In this document: positions 25,277 to 33,146 of the stretch, piece by piece
Layout: each line of letters starts with the position of its first letter
Position numbering within the stretch: the first letter of the stretch is position 1
DNA from: CAYGAW01 sp964492135
GTDB taxonomy: Bacteria; Chloroflexota; Anaerolineae; UBA7937; B3-Chlor
Length of the DNA stretch: 64,000 nucleotides
Reading direction: 5' to 3'
Assembly (NCBI GenBank): GCA_964492135.1
Contig: CAZBJW010000003.1
Location: 11,720 to 75,719, forward strand
The notes under the pieces: model-generated
Seen by the model: only the letters and a program-made list of their open reading frames with translations
What the model was told of the DNA's origin: nothing
Database searches by the model: none
Made by a program: the position numbers and the translations under genes

Positions 25277-27010
25277 TCAGACAGGTAGGTAAGTCACTAT
25301 CTTGGTCCCTTGGCCGGGCTCTGACCCGATGGAGAGCCACCCGCCCAAAAGCATGGCCCTCTCTTGCATCCCCATCAGCCCGAAGTGGCCGCGTTCCGTG
25401 AGTTCGCTGGGTGTCTCTGGGGCCTCAAAGCCCACTCCGTCATCCTCTATGAACACCGTGATCCCGTCTGAATCGAACTCCAATTTCACTTCCACTCGGG
25501 AGGCTTGGGCATGCTGTCCTATGTTCTTCATGGCCTCTTGGACGATGCGGAAGATAGTCAGTTCGCCATCGGAGGAGAGGCGACGAGGCGTTCCGACCAC
25601 CTTAAGTTCGGCGCCAACACTTTGACTAGTGGACAGATCGCCCACCAACTTCTCTAGGGCGGGGATCAACCCCAGATCCTCCAGATATACCGGGCGCAGG
25701 TCGCTGATGTATCGACGCAGATCGCCGATAATCGAGCTGGTTAACCCTCGTAGCTCTGTCAGCCGCTCGCGTAAATCCACTGCCGCGGCGGGCACATTTC
25801 TTTGCGCCCTTTCCAGCTCTTGTGAAAGAGCGATCAATGATTGCACGGTGTCATCGTGTAACTCGTGACCAAGCCGCAGTCGCTCTTCCTCCTGTCCTCG
25901 GGTTACAGCCGCTACGTAGTTGCGCATGGCAGACTGATAAGTACGGATTCGATCTGCCATCTGGTTCAGAGTGGCTCGTAACTCATCGATCTCCGCGATC
26001 CCTCCCACCGGGGAACGAGCGGCCGAAAAATCACCCCAGGCGATCTTGTTGGCCCTGCGGCCCAGTTCTTCTAGGGGTTGAAGCACCCAGCGCACTCCCA
26101 GGTAGATAGCCAAGAACGCCACCAAGGCTGCTAGAAGCACGATTAGCGGTGTTATCTGCGAATAGTGCATCATGGGGGCGATCAGGTCACTCCACGGCTC
26201 TTGGAGGATGACTGCCCATCCGGTTTGGTCCACGGGGCCATAGGCCAATACCATATCTCGACCGGTCGTATCCTGATGCACGCCAGCGCCAGCCTCGGCC
26301 AGCTGGGTCCTATCGACACCTAGATCGATAAGGGCGTTGCTTCCCAACTGTGACGGGTCTGGATGATAGAGGATGTTTCCCTCACCATCGATCAAGTAGG
26401 CCACCCCCTCACCACCTACCGCCAAGCCAGCCAAAGCCTCTGTTGCACCGCAACCCTCTAGGGAGAAGAGGCCAACCAGTGCTTTCACTCCGCCTGCACC
26501 AGGAGCGATCAAGACCACCAGGGGGCCGTTCAACAGAGGGTCCTCGGAGGCGGTCAAAAAGATCGGCTCTTGACTGGCGGTGACCTGCTCCAGATATGGC
26601 TCCACGATCTGGATTCTAGTGGCCCAGACCGGGGTATCAGGCTCAGCGGCGATCAATTCACCACCTGGCCCCAAAAGGGCAACGCCTCCATCGAAGATAC
26701 TGAGTCGCGGCGATAGTTCCCCCAGTAGTTGGTCATAATCGATGGGCTCGCCGTGACGAAGGGCCTCGTGATCGCGGATGTTCTCCAAAACGGCCTGGCA
26801 GTGAGCCAGACTCTCTGCAACCCCCTTGACGGCCAGCGTGGCCAGGGCCAGGTCCCTCTCCTCCACCAAGGCTCTCATCGCTCGTTGGTGGCTGTATATG
26901 CCGGTGAATGAGAGCACCAGTAGCAGGATTGTCACGGGCAGGACGACCCAGAGCAGGATTTGGCTGCGCAAGCCGCGCCACGATCGAGGGGGGCTACTCT
27001 CCTTAGCCAT
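25277..27010 (-). CDS. Membrane sensor histidine kinase (NarX/DegS-type, HisKA_3)
   Basis: A 577-residue kinase. A transmembrane helix at about 16-38 and another at about 290-315 flank an extracellular cache-like sensor. A HAMP-like linker follows with R-R-A-N-K-I-A-W-G-D-F. The HisKA_3 box is G-H-E-L-H-D-D-T-V-Q-S-L, with the phospho-acceptor His at about residue 381. The ATPase domain shows M-K-N-I-G-Q-H-A, D-D-G-V-G-F and G-L-M-G-M-Q-E-R. It is encoded 12 nt after the response regulator. The signal is unknown; the context suggests metal or redox stress. Confidence 0.92.
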   Translation of the reverse strand: MAKESSPPRSWRGLRSQILLWVVLPVTILLLVLSFTGIYSHQRAMRALVEERDLALATLAVKGVAESLAHCQAVLENIRDHEALRHGEPIDYDQLLGELSPRLSIFDGGVALLGPGGELIAAEPDTPVWATRIQIVEPYLEQVTASQEPIFLTASEDPLLNGPLVVLIAPGAGGVKALVGLFSLEGCGATEALAGLAVGGEGVAYLIDGEGNILYHPDPSQLGSNALIDLGVDRTQLAEAGAGVHQDTTGRDMVLAYGPVDQTGWAVILQEPWSDLIAPMMHYSQITPLIVLLAALVAFLAIYLGVRWVLQPLEELGRRANKIAWGDFSAARSPVGGIAEIDELRATLNQMADRIRTYQSAMRNYVAAVTRGQEEERLRLGHELHDDTVQSLIALSQELERAQRNVPAAAVDLRERLTELRGLTSSIIGDLRRYISDLRPVYLEDLGLIPALEKLVGDLSTSQSVGAELKVVGTPRRLSSDGELTIFRIVQEAMKNIGQHAQASRVEVKLEFDSDGITVFIEDDGVGFEAPETPSELTERGHFGLMGMQERAMLLGGWLSIGSEPGQGTKIVTYLPV

Positions 27011-27022
27011 CTTCGTCCCCCA

Positions 27023-27691
27023 TCATTCCACCGTGTCATCCAAGGCGATCCAACCTTGTTGCATCGCCTTCAATACCGCCTCGGTACGACTGTTAACGTG
27101 GAGCTTGGAGTAGACCTTGGCCAAGTGGCCTTGGACGGTGCGATCGCTGATCCCTAACTCCAGCCCGATGGCCCTATTTGTGAGCCCCTTGCCTGCCAGC
27201 CGAAGAACCTCCAACTCACGATCCGTAGGCCTCTCGACTACTTCATCTCCCTTCAGTTCCACGCGACCTGAAACCACTCGCTCCAGCAACCTCTTGGCCA
27301 CTCTTGGGTCGAGGGCCGGCTCCCCCGCTGCTATTCGGCGGACGGCCTTGACCAGTTGCGCGGAGTCGGCCGTCTTGAGGATATAGCCATCGGCCCCCGC
27401 TTGAAGGAGAGCAAAGATGTAGGGATCGTCATCGTAGGCGGTCAGAACCAATATCTTCACCTCAGGATGCTCCGTCTTGATGCGGCGAGCCAGATCGACG
27501 CCAGAGAGCTTGGGCATCCTGATATCTATTACCGCTATGTCGGGCTGATGCTCGGCCACCAGTTCCAAAGCCCTCTGACCATCGCCTGCCTCAGCCACAA
27601 CGGTGATGTCGCCGCTCTCCTCCAGGAAACGGCTGATCCCCTGCCGAACTAGGGCGTGGTCATCGGCCAAAACTACCCTTATCTTTTTCAT
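27023..27691 (-). CDS. NarL/LuxR-family response regulator
   Basis: From the ATG at 27691 the 222-residue protein has a receiver domain, V-V-L-A-D-D-H-A-L-V with acidic pocket, phospho-acceptor Asp in A-V-I-D-I-R-M-P and Lys in I-L-K-T-A-D. The C-terminal LuxR helix-turn-helix is P-T-D-R-E-L-E-V-L-R-L-A-G-K-G-L-T-N. Longer starts at 27697 or 27766 are possible. It is the cognate partner of the kinase that follows. Confidence 0.93.
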   Translation of the reverse strand: MKKIRVVLADDHALVRQGISRFLEESGDITVVAEAGDGQRALELVAEHQPDIAVIDIRMPKLSGVDLARRIKTEHPEVKILVLTAYDDDPYIFALLQAGADGYILKTADSAQLVKAVRRIAAGEPALDPRVAKRLLERVVSGRVELKGDEVVERPTDRELEVLRLAGKGLTNRAIGLELGISDRTVQGHLAKVYSKLHVNSRTEAVLKAMQQGWIALDDTVE

Positions 27692-27847
27692 GGTCATCCA
27701 TCCCTTGCGATCTGAAAGACAACCCCCCAAATGATAGCAGCAAGCGAGAGGCTTGTCCACAGTCATAAGGGGTTAACCAGAAGAAGCGGTCAGGCTATCC
27801 GACCCGCAAGACAAGACCGCTCCTGGATAGCGGTCCTTGGTGTTCAC

Positions 27848-28017
27848 CGCCCGGTGGAGTTGAGAGTCACTCCGGGCGCTGTCCTACCATCCTCTGGCCC
27901 TGCTCCAACCTCAGAACCTCACTAGATAGGGATAGATGCGCCATGCTCTCCCCAGCCCCAACAGACCCCCCGTCAAGGCGCGTAGTAACCAATTGAGAGA
28001 ACCGATCGTGGTGCCGA
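27848..28017 (-). pseudogene. Remnant of a DUF2085 gene 3' end
   Basis: About 170 bases match 35228-35386, the 3' end of the intact DUF2085 gene. Shared blocks include GGTGGAGTTGAGA and CAACAGACCCCCCGTC, then ACCAATT-AGAGAACCGA. It is not open and is fused to a ComM remnant on its right. Confidence 0.65.
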
Positions 28018-28025
28018 GATCGGCC

Positions 28026-28180
28026 ATGCGTCAGTTGCAGATGAGCACTCGGGGCTTTCATCGTATGTTGAAGCTAGCCCGCACCATAGCACACTTGGTT
28101 TGAGAAGGGGAGATGACCACCGGTCATCTGGCGAGGCTATTCAATATCGGCCGAGGAGGCAGATGTGAGCAGGGATTTCC
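28026..28180 (+). pseudogene. Remnant of a ComM gene 3' end
   Basis: About 155 bases match 39740-39890, the end of the ComM-like gene. The frame L-Q-M-S-T-R-G-F-H-R-M-L-K-L-A-R-T-I-A is recognisable, then broken by a TGA and a shift, ending with the shared GGAGGCAGATGTGAGC. It abuts the DUF2085 remnant. Confidence 0.7.
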
Positions 28181-28212
28181 AGAATTGACCAGGGATGCTG
28201 GCACAGACTATG

Positions 28213-28474
28213 TCTAGAGTTTGCCTGAGGTTTCGAGCAAATCCAATAGTTCAGCGATGTTCCGTTCCCGTTGGGAAGGGTCATCACCGGGGATAGCGGT
28301 GGTGACTCATGTTTCCAGACGGTTCTCTACGATTAGAACGTTGACCTTATCGATGTTCCGTTGCACAGCCAGGGGTTGCCTAAGGGTATCGATGCAGTAT
28401 TCATCCTTGTCCATGATGCGCTGTACTCCCCGCACGTGACCCTCGATGCTGTTTAGTCTGTTAGGTATTCTGTT
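28213..28474 (-). pseudogene. CsoR-type metal-sensing repressor remnant with TGA at a ligand cysteine
   Basis: In frame directly after the TlpA stop, R-L-N-S-I-E-G-H-V-R-G-V-Q-R-I-M and E-Y-C-I-D-T-L are an unmistakable CsoR/DUF156 N-terminal half with the first ligand cysteine. There is no start codon. At 28308-28306 a TGA occupies the place of the second ligand cysteine (L-E-T-[TGA]-V-T-T-A-I), and the frame then continues to a TAG at 28213. His of the usual ligand triad is replaced by Arg. I judge it a pseudogene, although the TGA/Cys coincidence leaves selenocysteine open; I see no good SECIS hairpin after it. Confidence 0.7.
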
Positions 28475-29173
28475 CTACTGTTGCATTTTCTCTATCACGT
28501 CAAGTTTGGAACGTCCTATCCCTATTATTGCACGAGTGACTATCTCTTCATCAAACCCGTCGCTTTTAGAGAGCATCTCTTTAAGGCTTCCCCCTGAACC
28601 CTGTAGGCCGTTGGTTTCCAGAAGACTCTCGAGCACCTCCACAAGCGTAACCTCGTCGAAGGGGCCGATATGGAGATGGGCGATATCGCCTTCTTTATCG
28701 ACGATGAAGGTCTCAGGGACGCCTTGGATGCGATAGGCCTGGGCGATCTTGCTGCCCAGATCTGGCCCATTGGGATAGGTGATGTCATATTCTTCCATGT
28801 GGACTCGTGCCCCTGGCTCCGTGTCGATGTAATTGACGCCTACAAAGGTCACACCTCTGTCCCTATAGGCCCGCCAGGTCCGCTCTAGAGTTGATGCCTC
28901 CTCACGGCAGGAGAGACACCAAGAGGCCCAGAAATTGATCACCACTACCTGACCGCTCAGATCTTCCAGGGACAACTCTCCTCCGTCGAAGAGCCCAAGA
29001 GAAAAAAGTGGGGCTGGACCCTCATCAAGAGGTCCCGCACCGAGACCCCTCAGGGCGCTGGCAAAGAGCAGCAAAAGAGCCACCACGCCCATAAGGAGGG
29101 CCCCTTTCACCGCGGTCATGGTTCGAGGCGGGGATGTGAACTCCTCCGCCTCCCCGGCGATTTTCTCTCTCAT
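28475..29173 (-). CDS. TlpA/ResA-like membrane-anchored thioredoxin
   Basis: The 232-residue protein has one N-terminal transmembrane helix (about 23-42) and a thioredoxin fold facing outward. The active site W-A-S-W-C-L-S-C is followed by G-V-P-E-T-F-I-V-D, the cis-Pro loop. An extra ~35-residue C-terminal tail is unusual. It is the cysteine-containing paralogue of the putative selenoprotein at 33552-34145. Likely role: reducing disulfides during cytochrome c or metal-protein maturation. Confidence 0.88.
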   Translation of the reverse strand: MREKIAGEAEEFTSPPRTMTAVKGALLMGVVALLLLFASALRGLGAGPLDEGPAPLFSLGLFDGGELSLEDLSGQVVVINFWASWCLSCREEASTLERTWRAYRDRGVTFVGVNYIDTEPGARVHMEEYDITYPNGPDLGSKIAQAYRIQGVPETFIVDKEGDIAHLHIGPFDEVTLVEVLESLLETNGLQGSGGSLKEMLSKSDGFDEEIVTRAIIGIGRSKLDVIEKMQQ

Positions 29174-29196
29174 AGCATCCCCAATTAGGCTTAACC

Positions 29197-29793
29197 CTAA
29201 CGTTCCAGCACTATACCATGCAACCAGATCTCCACCACTGTCTCGTCGGGGTCGTTGGATTCGACAATGACCCCCCGCTCCACCTCGCCAACCACCTCGT
29301 GGAAATCCGGGTCGAAGTAGATGGTCAGGGTGGCCTGGCCACCGGGCGGGATGGTGCCCGCTGAGAGGTCTGCGGTGGTGCAGCCGCAGGTGGTATAGAA
29401 ACTGGTGACCGCCAGATCACCCCGTCCCAGGTTTCGGACGGTGAAACTCCGAATCACCTCTTCGCTGGGGTGAACGCTACCGAAGTCATAATAGGTGGTA
29501 GATACCTCTATATCCGGTGGTGGCCCTTGGGCAAGAGAGCCGGTGAGTGGGGCACGATATGGATCGATCTCGTGAATGGCGTGGATGGGGCCGGCGGTGG
29601 GAAGTTGACTGCCACTCGACCCAGAAGAGGTCGAGGGCCCTCCTTGGCCGGCGAGATATAGTAGTCCCCCCAGGCCGCTGATGATCAAGAGGATGGCTAT
29701 GGCCCAAGACCAATACCTTTGTGATGCTCCTCTGCTCTGACGAGAGGCCCTTCGCCTCCTGGCGCGTTCAGAACTTCGTTCTCTCTTACCCAT
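29197..29793 (-). CDS. DUF1573-like membrane-anchored protein
   Basis: A 198-residue protein with a basic cytoplasmic start (R-A-R-R-R-R-A-S-R), one transmembrane helix (about 28-48), a Ser/Gly-rich linker and an Ig-like DUF1573 domain. Diagnostic features are Y-Y-D-F-G-S-V, then Y-T-T-C-G-C-T-T-A with the paired cysteines, I-P-P-G-G-Q and S-N-D-P-D-E. It lies 23 nt before the TlpA-like gene, so the two products probably cooperate outside the membrane. Two paralogues lie at 34226-34741 and 37419-38037. Confidence 0.8.
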   Translation of the reverse strand: MGKRERSSERARRRRASRQSRGASQRYWSWAIAILLIISGLGGLLYLAGQGGPSTSSGSSGSQLPTAGPIHAIHEIDPYRAPLTGSLAQGPPPDIEVSTTYYDFGSVHPSEEVIRSFTVRNLGRGDLAVTSFYTTCGCTTADLSAGTIPPGGQATLTIYFDPDFHEVVGEVERGVIVESNDPDETVVEIWLHGIVLER

Positions 29794-29853
29794 CTAACCT
29801 CCCTTTACCTCCGAATGATGTACTCGTTCACTTTCTATATCTCGCCTTTAAGA

Positions 29854-30042
29854 TCAGGCTCGGCTTCTGAGGATCAAGCGGGGCACCCGCCGACGATACT
29901 CGTCATATTCCTGGCCAAAACTCTCTTGTAACTCTTTCTCCTCTGGAAGGAGGAAGGGATAGAGTTGGAGGGCATAGATGACCAAGAGGGTCAGGCGGCT
30001 GACGAAGCCGCTGGCCAGGAAGATGCCACCGATGATGGGCAT
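29854..30042 (-). pseudogene. C-terminal fragment of an isoprenylcysteine-carboxyl-methyltransferase-like membrane protein
   Basis: The 62 codons contain one helix and E-E-K-E-L-Q-E-S-F-G-Q-E-Y-D-E-Y-R-R-R-V-P-R, the typical C-terminal signature of the ICMT/PEMT membrane methyltransferase family. The family normally has 150-200 residues, so the 5' part is missing; the frame extends only a few codons above the ATG before a TAA. Confidence 0.65.
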
Positions 30043-30087
30043 CTCAGAGAAGAATATGACCCTCTCTAATTACCGCCCATCGAAGGC

Positions 30088-30117
30088 GGCTGGTGAGGGG
30101 AATTCCCCTCACTAGCC
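30088..30117 (-). terminator. Hairpin downstream of the second YHS pair
   Basis: 13-bp stem GGCTGGTGAGGGG / CCCCTCACTAGCC (one G-T pair) with loop AATT, placed like the hairpin at 18716-18747. It is part of the duplicated block. Confidence 0.55.
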
Positions 30118-30127
30118 AGGGAAGAGC

Positions 30128-30316
30128 CTAGTGGCCCCCGTGTCCCATGCCTTCATGCCCCATCTCTCCCTCCATCCCCACATACTTCTTTAGATCTTTA
30201 TCGAAGGCTATCTTGCAGCCCTGGGAACAGAAGTAGTATGTCTTCCCCATGTATTCTGACTTGGCGGCCGCCTTCTCCTCATTGACGGTCATCCCACAGA
30301 CTGGGTCCTTAGCCAT
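30128..30316 (-). CDS. YHS-domain protein (duplicate of 18758-18946)
   Basis: A 62-residue YHS protein with C-G-M and Y-Y-F-C-S-Q-G-C and the same His/Met/Gly-rich tail (M-G-H-E-G-M-G-H-G-G-H). It differs from the 18758 copy at only a handful of residues, and the flanking DNA is also duplicated. Likely small soft-metal chaperone. Confidence 0.85.
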   Translation of the reverse strand: MAKDPVCGMTVNEEKAAAKSEYMGKTYYFCSQGCKIAFDKDLKKYVGMEGEMGHEGMGHGGH

Positions 30317-30345
30317 GGTTTGTCACCTCCTTTCTTCAGACAGGT

Positions 30346-30537
30346 TCAGCGGCTCTCTTCACTCTCCGCTGTATCACCGCCTTTCTCCTTCAGGGGAGCG
30401 ATGTACCTCTTGGGATCAGCGAGGAATAGCTCCTTGCAGGTAGGTCGGCAGAAGTGGTAGACCTTGCCCTTGTATGCGGTGCGGAAAGTGAAGCCTCTCT
30501 CGTCGATTTCCATACCACAGACAGGATCCTTAGCCAT
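30346..30537 (-). CDS. YHS-domain protein (duplicate of 18986-19168)
   Basis: From M-A-K-D-P-V-C-G-M-E-I-D-E-R-G the 63-residue product is nearly identical to the YHS protein at 18986, with H-F-C-R-P-T-C and the tail G-G-D-T-A-E-S-E. A long upstream extension to 30648 is open but has no family resemblance, so I start at 30537. Confidence 0.85.
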   Translation of the reverse strand: MAKDPVCGMEIDERGFTFRTAYKGKVYHFCRPTCKELFLADPKRYIAPLKEKGGDTAESEESR

Positions 30538-30581
30538 CTTTATCCCTTTCCCCAACGCTTGGCAACAAGAGTACTCGTCGG

Positions 30582-30842
30582 TCAGATCAACCGGCCTAGC
30601 CCGAGGGCGCGCAGGTCTTCGGCGTTTGGTCTGTTCTGGGGCTAGCAAGGGGCGGGTTCGCCATCCACCACCACGGTGGGAACCGAGTTTATGCCATACT
30701 GCTTCGCTTTATCCATCCCCTCTTTGTTGAGGTCGTAGACGATCACCTCGCAGTCCGGACAGACCAGGCTCTCGACCAACTGGAGGACCTCCTCACAGAG
30801 GGGGCAAACCGCCACGAAGAGCTCTACCTTCCTCCTTAGCAC
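30582..30842 (-). CDS. Small glutaredoxin/thioredoxin-like protein, in-frame TAG before the last segment
   Basis: The open part (30642-30842, 66 residues) begins V-E-L-F-V-A-V-C-P-L-C-E-E-V, a CxxC redox site, followed by V-C-P-D-C-E-V-I-V-Y-D-L and G-I-N-S-V-P-T-V-V-V-D-G. It ends at TAG 30644-30642 after E-P-A-P-C. The frame continues as P-Q-N-R-P-N-A-E-D-L-R-A-L-G-L-G-R-L-I to a TGA at 30582, which looks like the normal family C-terminus. CAG to TAG is the simplest cause. The core fold may still be made. Neighbours: YHS pair and Rieske protein. Confidence 0.65.
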
Positions 30843-30896
30843 TTTGCACCTCTTTTTTTTAAGTCACGCTTGATTCGCCGTCAGAAAGATGTGGGC

Positions 30897-31392
30897 CTAG
30901 GCCACCTTCTCGGTCACATAGACCTTATCGTCCTCTACAGCCACATCATAGGGTGCGATGGGAGCCGGCGGAGGGTCGGATATGACGGTGCCGGTGAGTT
31001 CACTTCCCTGGGGATCTTGGAGGGAGAAGCGTCCGTCGTGGCAGGGGCAATGGGTATAGGGCTCATCTGGGCTCTTGTGGACTATGCAGGCCAAATGGGT
31101 GCATACCACCGAGAAGGCCCGAACCCCCCGGTTCAGTGTTCACCGTTATCACCGGTTGGTGGCCTAGAGCCACCACTTTGCCTGTGCCCAGGGGGATTTC
31201 ATCTATGGTTCCCACCAGCACGCGTCCGCCCGTGGCTGTTGCCGCGCTCTTGGAGGGCCAGAGATAGCCGATGAGGGGGGTCAATACCCCAACCAGGGTG
31301 GAGAGGAAGGAGAACCCAAGCGCATATCTGAGGAATCTGCGTCGGCCTACGCCTTTGACTTCCCGCCCGTTCCTCTCAAACTTCTCTGCCAT
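30897..31392 (-). CDS. Rieske [2Fe-2S] protein, frameshifted at a G6 run
   Basis: The ATG at 31392 follows GGAGGTGACT. The N-terminal part has R-R-R-F-L-R-Y-A-L-G, a twin-arginine-like signal anchor. The cluster motifs C-T-H-L-A-C and C-P-C-H-D-G-R-F lie in another frame (30897-31109). The two frames join if one G is removed from the six-G run (CCCCCC on the plus strand, 31124-31129), giving about 165 residues. Either a real frameshift, a slippery phase switch, or a homopolymer error. It would be a membrane-anchored electron carrier. Confidence 0.7.
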
Positions 31393-31433
31393 AGTCACCT
31401 CCTATGAGAGTTCACCTTTGCGCTCCATAGCCC

Positions 31434-31784
31434 TCATCTTTCTGCCGCAGGGTGGCAGCGGTGACCCTCAGCGGTCGTCTTCTGAGGCTCTCTCCTTGGC
31501 TCTGATACCTGAAGGCGTCTTTCGCCCAGGAGGCTCAAAATCTCGTCCAGCGCTTTCCTTTGAGCCGCCAGATCCCCGTTGACCAGGTGGGCACCCGTCG
31601 TCGTAGAGAGATGTTCCCGCAAGAGAAGGAGATTAAGCCTTCCTAGGCTGCCTCGAATGGCGGTGGTCTGTCTGATGATCTCAAGCCAGTGAGCCTCGGC
31701 TTCGATCATGCGCTGCACGCCACGGATGTGTCCCTCGATGACCCCCAACGCCCTAAGGACCCGTCTCTTCTTCTTGTCTTCCAT
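31434..31784 (-). CDS. CsoR/DUF156-family repressor lacking the usual ligand cysteines
   Basis: The 116-residue helical protein keeps the family core V-I-E-G-H-I-R-G-V-Q-R-M-I, but the position of the first ligand Cys is W (A-H-W-L-E-I-I) and the second Cys is also absent. Instead, the C-terminal tail ends with H-R-C-H-P. It therefore cannot bind Cu(I) in the standard Cys-His-Cys site. It may sense another ligand or act without metal. Located between the Rieske and small membrane genes; it probably controls this operon. Confidence 0.75.
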   Translation of the reverse strand: MEDKKKRRVLRALGVIEGHIRGVQRMIEAEAHWLEIIRQTTAIRGSLGRLNLLLLREHLSTTTGAHLVNGDLAAQRKALDEILSLLGERRLQVSEPRREPQKTTAEGHRCHPAAER

Positions 31785-31843
31785 GGTTCGCCCTGAAGGT
31801 GATCAACCAACATGGCCATCCTTACCCTTCTCCTTCATCCCGC

Positions 31844-32077
31844 CTATGCCTCGTGTGGAGGAGATCTCCACCGGGTGTTTTGGCCTTGATGTCCTCCTCG
31901 CATCATGAACAGATGGCCCAGAGGGCAAAGGAGGACTATGACCAAGAGGAGCGTGCTATTTAGTGGGACGCCTAGCACCCAGATGGCCGCCACAGCGGCT
32001 ATGGGAACGAGGCAACAGAGGAGCATGATCACTGCATGTCTCTTGTCTATCTCTTTGTGTCCCGGGTCAATTTGCAT
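31844..32077 (-). CDS. Small two-helix membrane protein (DUF2933-like)
   Basis: A 77-residue product with two helices (V-I-M-L-L-C-C-L-V-P-I-A-A-V-A-A-I and L-L-L-V-I-V-L-L-C-P-L-G-H-L-F-M-M) and a His/Gly tail. The C-P-L-G-H-L-F-M-M end of helix 2 resembles the DUF2933 pattern and the protein at 16328-16624. Function unknown. Confidence 0.6.
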   Translation of the reverse strand: MQIDPGHKEIDKRHAVIMLLCCLVPIAAVAAIWVLGVPLNSTLLLVIVLLCPLGHLFMMRGGHQGQNTRWRSPPHEA

Positions 32078-32138
32078 TTCACTCCTCCTCTCTCTTTACT
32101 ACACCGGAGCCGTACCTGTTAACTGATGAGCGTCTGGT

Positions 32139-32993
32139 TCAGCACCCACCTACCATCTCAGGCATGAACTCCGGAAACTCCTCTAGGATCTCCTGGATCC
32201 CCTCTTCGCCGGCTACCTCGCGCGCCTGCAAGGCTTCGATCAGCGTTTGCTTGGGGAAGAATACGGCTCGCCAACGGTTCAGTTCCCCCAAGAGTTCCTC
32301 ATCGCTGAACTCCTGAGAGCGGTTGGCGATCAGATAGGCGGCCAAGCCGCGCATGGCCTTGGAGTGGTCGCAGCCGCAGGCTGCCGTGCCATCCTTGTTT
32401 ACCAGTGTCTGGGCAGTGCAACAGTATTTGCAAGCGGTTTCGCTGCCGGTTCGGATGTAGCGTTCCAGGTCTGCTCCGGCAAGCGAGATCTTGCGTTGGC
32501 CGTACGTGAGATCGAACTCGCGCAACAGGTTGATGCTCGCCTGTACGTTGTCAAAGGAAACGCCCAAATCTTCACCATATACGGCAGACACCCCCGCGGG
32601 GATGACCTCTCTCTGGATCTCCCTGAGGCGGTAGTAGGGGTTGAGCGTGCGAAGTTGGGCGATTTCCCCCGCGAGCGATGAGATCATCGTATCGAACTGG
32701 GGATCGGAGCAACTCTTGGCAGCCAGGGCGTTCAGTTCTTGGACGACCATCTGATACGCCTCCACGACTGAGAGATCACTAGACTCGGTCGGTGCCTGCT
32801 GGGCAATGGGGGTTTGACGAGACACAGCCCCTGTCGTGGTCGGGAATAGCAAGGGGTGGGTGTACAGCCCCACCAAGTAGAAAATCAGCGCCCCTACCAG
32901 CGCCAGGGTGTAGCTCTTGCGAATATAGGTGGCACCCGGTTTGCGCGGTTCATTTTCTTGCTCTGGATCCTTATATCCGTCATTCATAGGCAT
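32139..32993 (-). CDS. Membrane-anchored protein with PCYCGC-like cysteine motif
   Basis: A 284-residue protein with a cytoplasmic start, one transmembrane helix (about 28-46) and an external helical domain. Near residue 190 it has C-K-Y-C-C, then C-G-C-D-H-S-K-A-M-R-G, resembling the PCYCGC-motif family (PF13798-like) with clustered cysteines for metal or cluster binding. A final cysteine ends the chain. No enzyme activity can be assigned. Its position in the thiol/metal island suggests a periplasmic metal-handling or redox role. Confidence 0.6.
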   Translation of the reverse strand: MPMNDGYKDPEQENEPRKPGATYIRKSYTLALVGALIFYLVGLYTHPLLFPTTTGAVSRQTPIAQQAPTESSDLSVVEAYQMVVQELNALAAKSCSDPQFDTMISSLAGEIAQLRTLNPYYRLREIQREVIPAGVSAVYGEDLGVSFDNVQASINLLREFDLTYGQRKISLAGADLERYIRTGSETACKYCCTAQTLVNKDGTAACGCDHSKAMRGLAAYLIANRSQEFSDEELLGELNRWRAVFFPKQTLIEALQAREVAGEEGIQEILEEFPEFMPEMVGGC

Positions 32994-33008
32994 CGGTCAA
33001 TTCCTCTT

Positions 33009-33146
33009 TCACCTGCGGTCCCCAGACTTTAGGTACGTCTTCAGGCTCTGGGGAACCAGAAGGCCCCAGAGCACGCAAAGGATATAGCTCACGGATAAGA
33101 GCAACCCCGGCAACGAGCCTACTATGGTGAAGTTCAACCCCCTCAT
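33009..33146 (-). CDS. 45-residue DUF5676-like mini membrane protein
   Basis: Reads M-R-G-L-N-F-T-I-V-G-S-L-P-G-L-L-L-S, then Y-I-L-C-V-L-W-G-L, similar to the first half of the DUF5676 protein at 24808-25101 (same S-Y-x-L-C-V turn). The ATG overlaps the NfeD stop (ATGA at 33143-33146), which supports translation. It is shorter than the family and may be a reduced version or a truncated copy. Confidence 0.6.
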   Translation of the reverse strand: MRGLNFTIVGSLPGLLLSVSYILCVLWGLLVPQSLKTYLKSGDRR

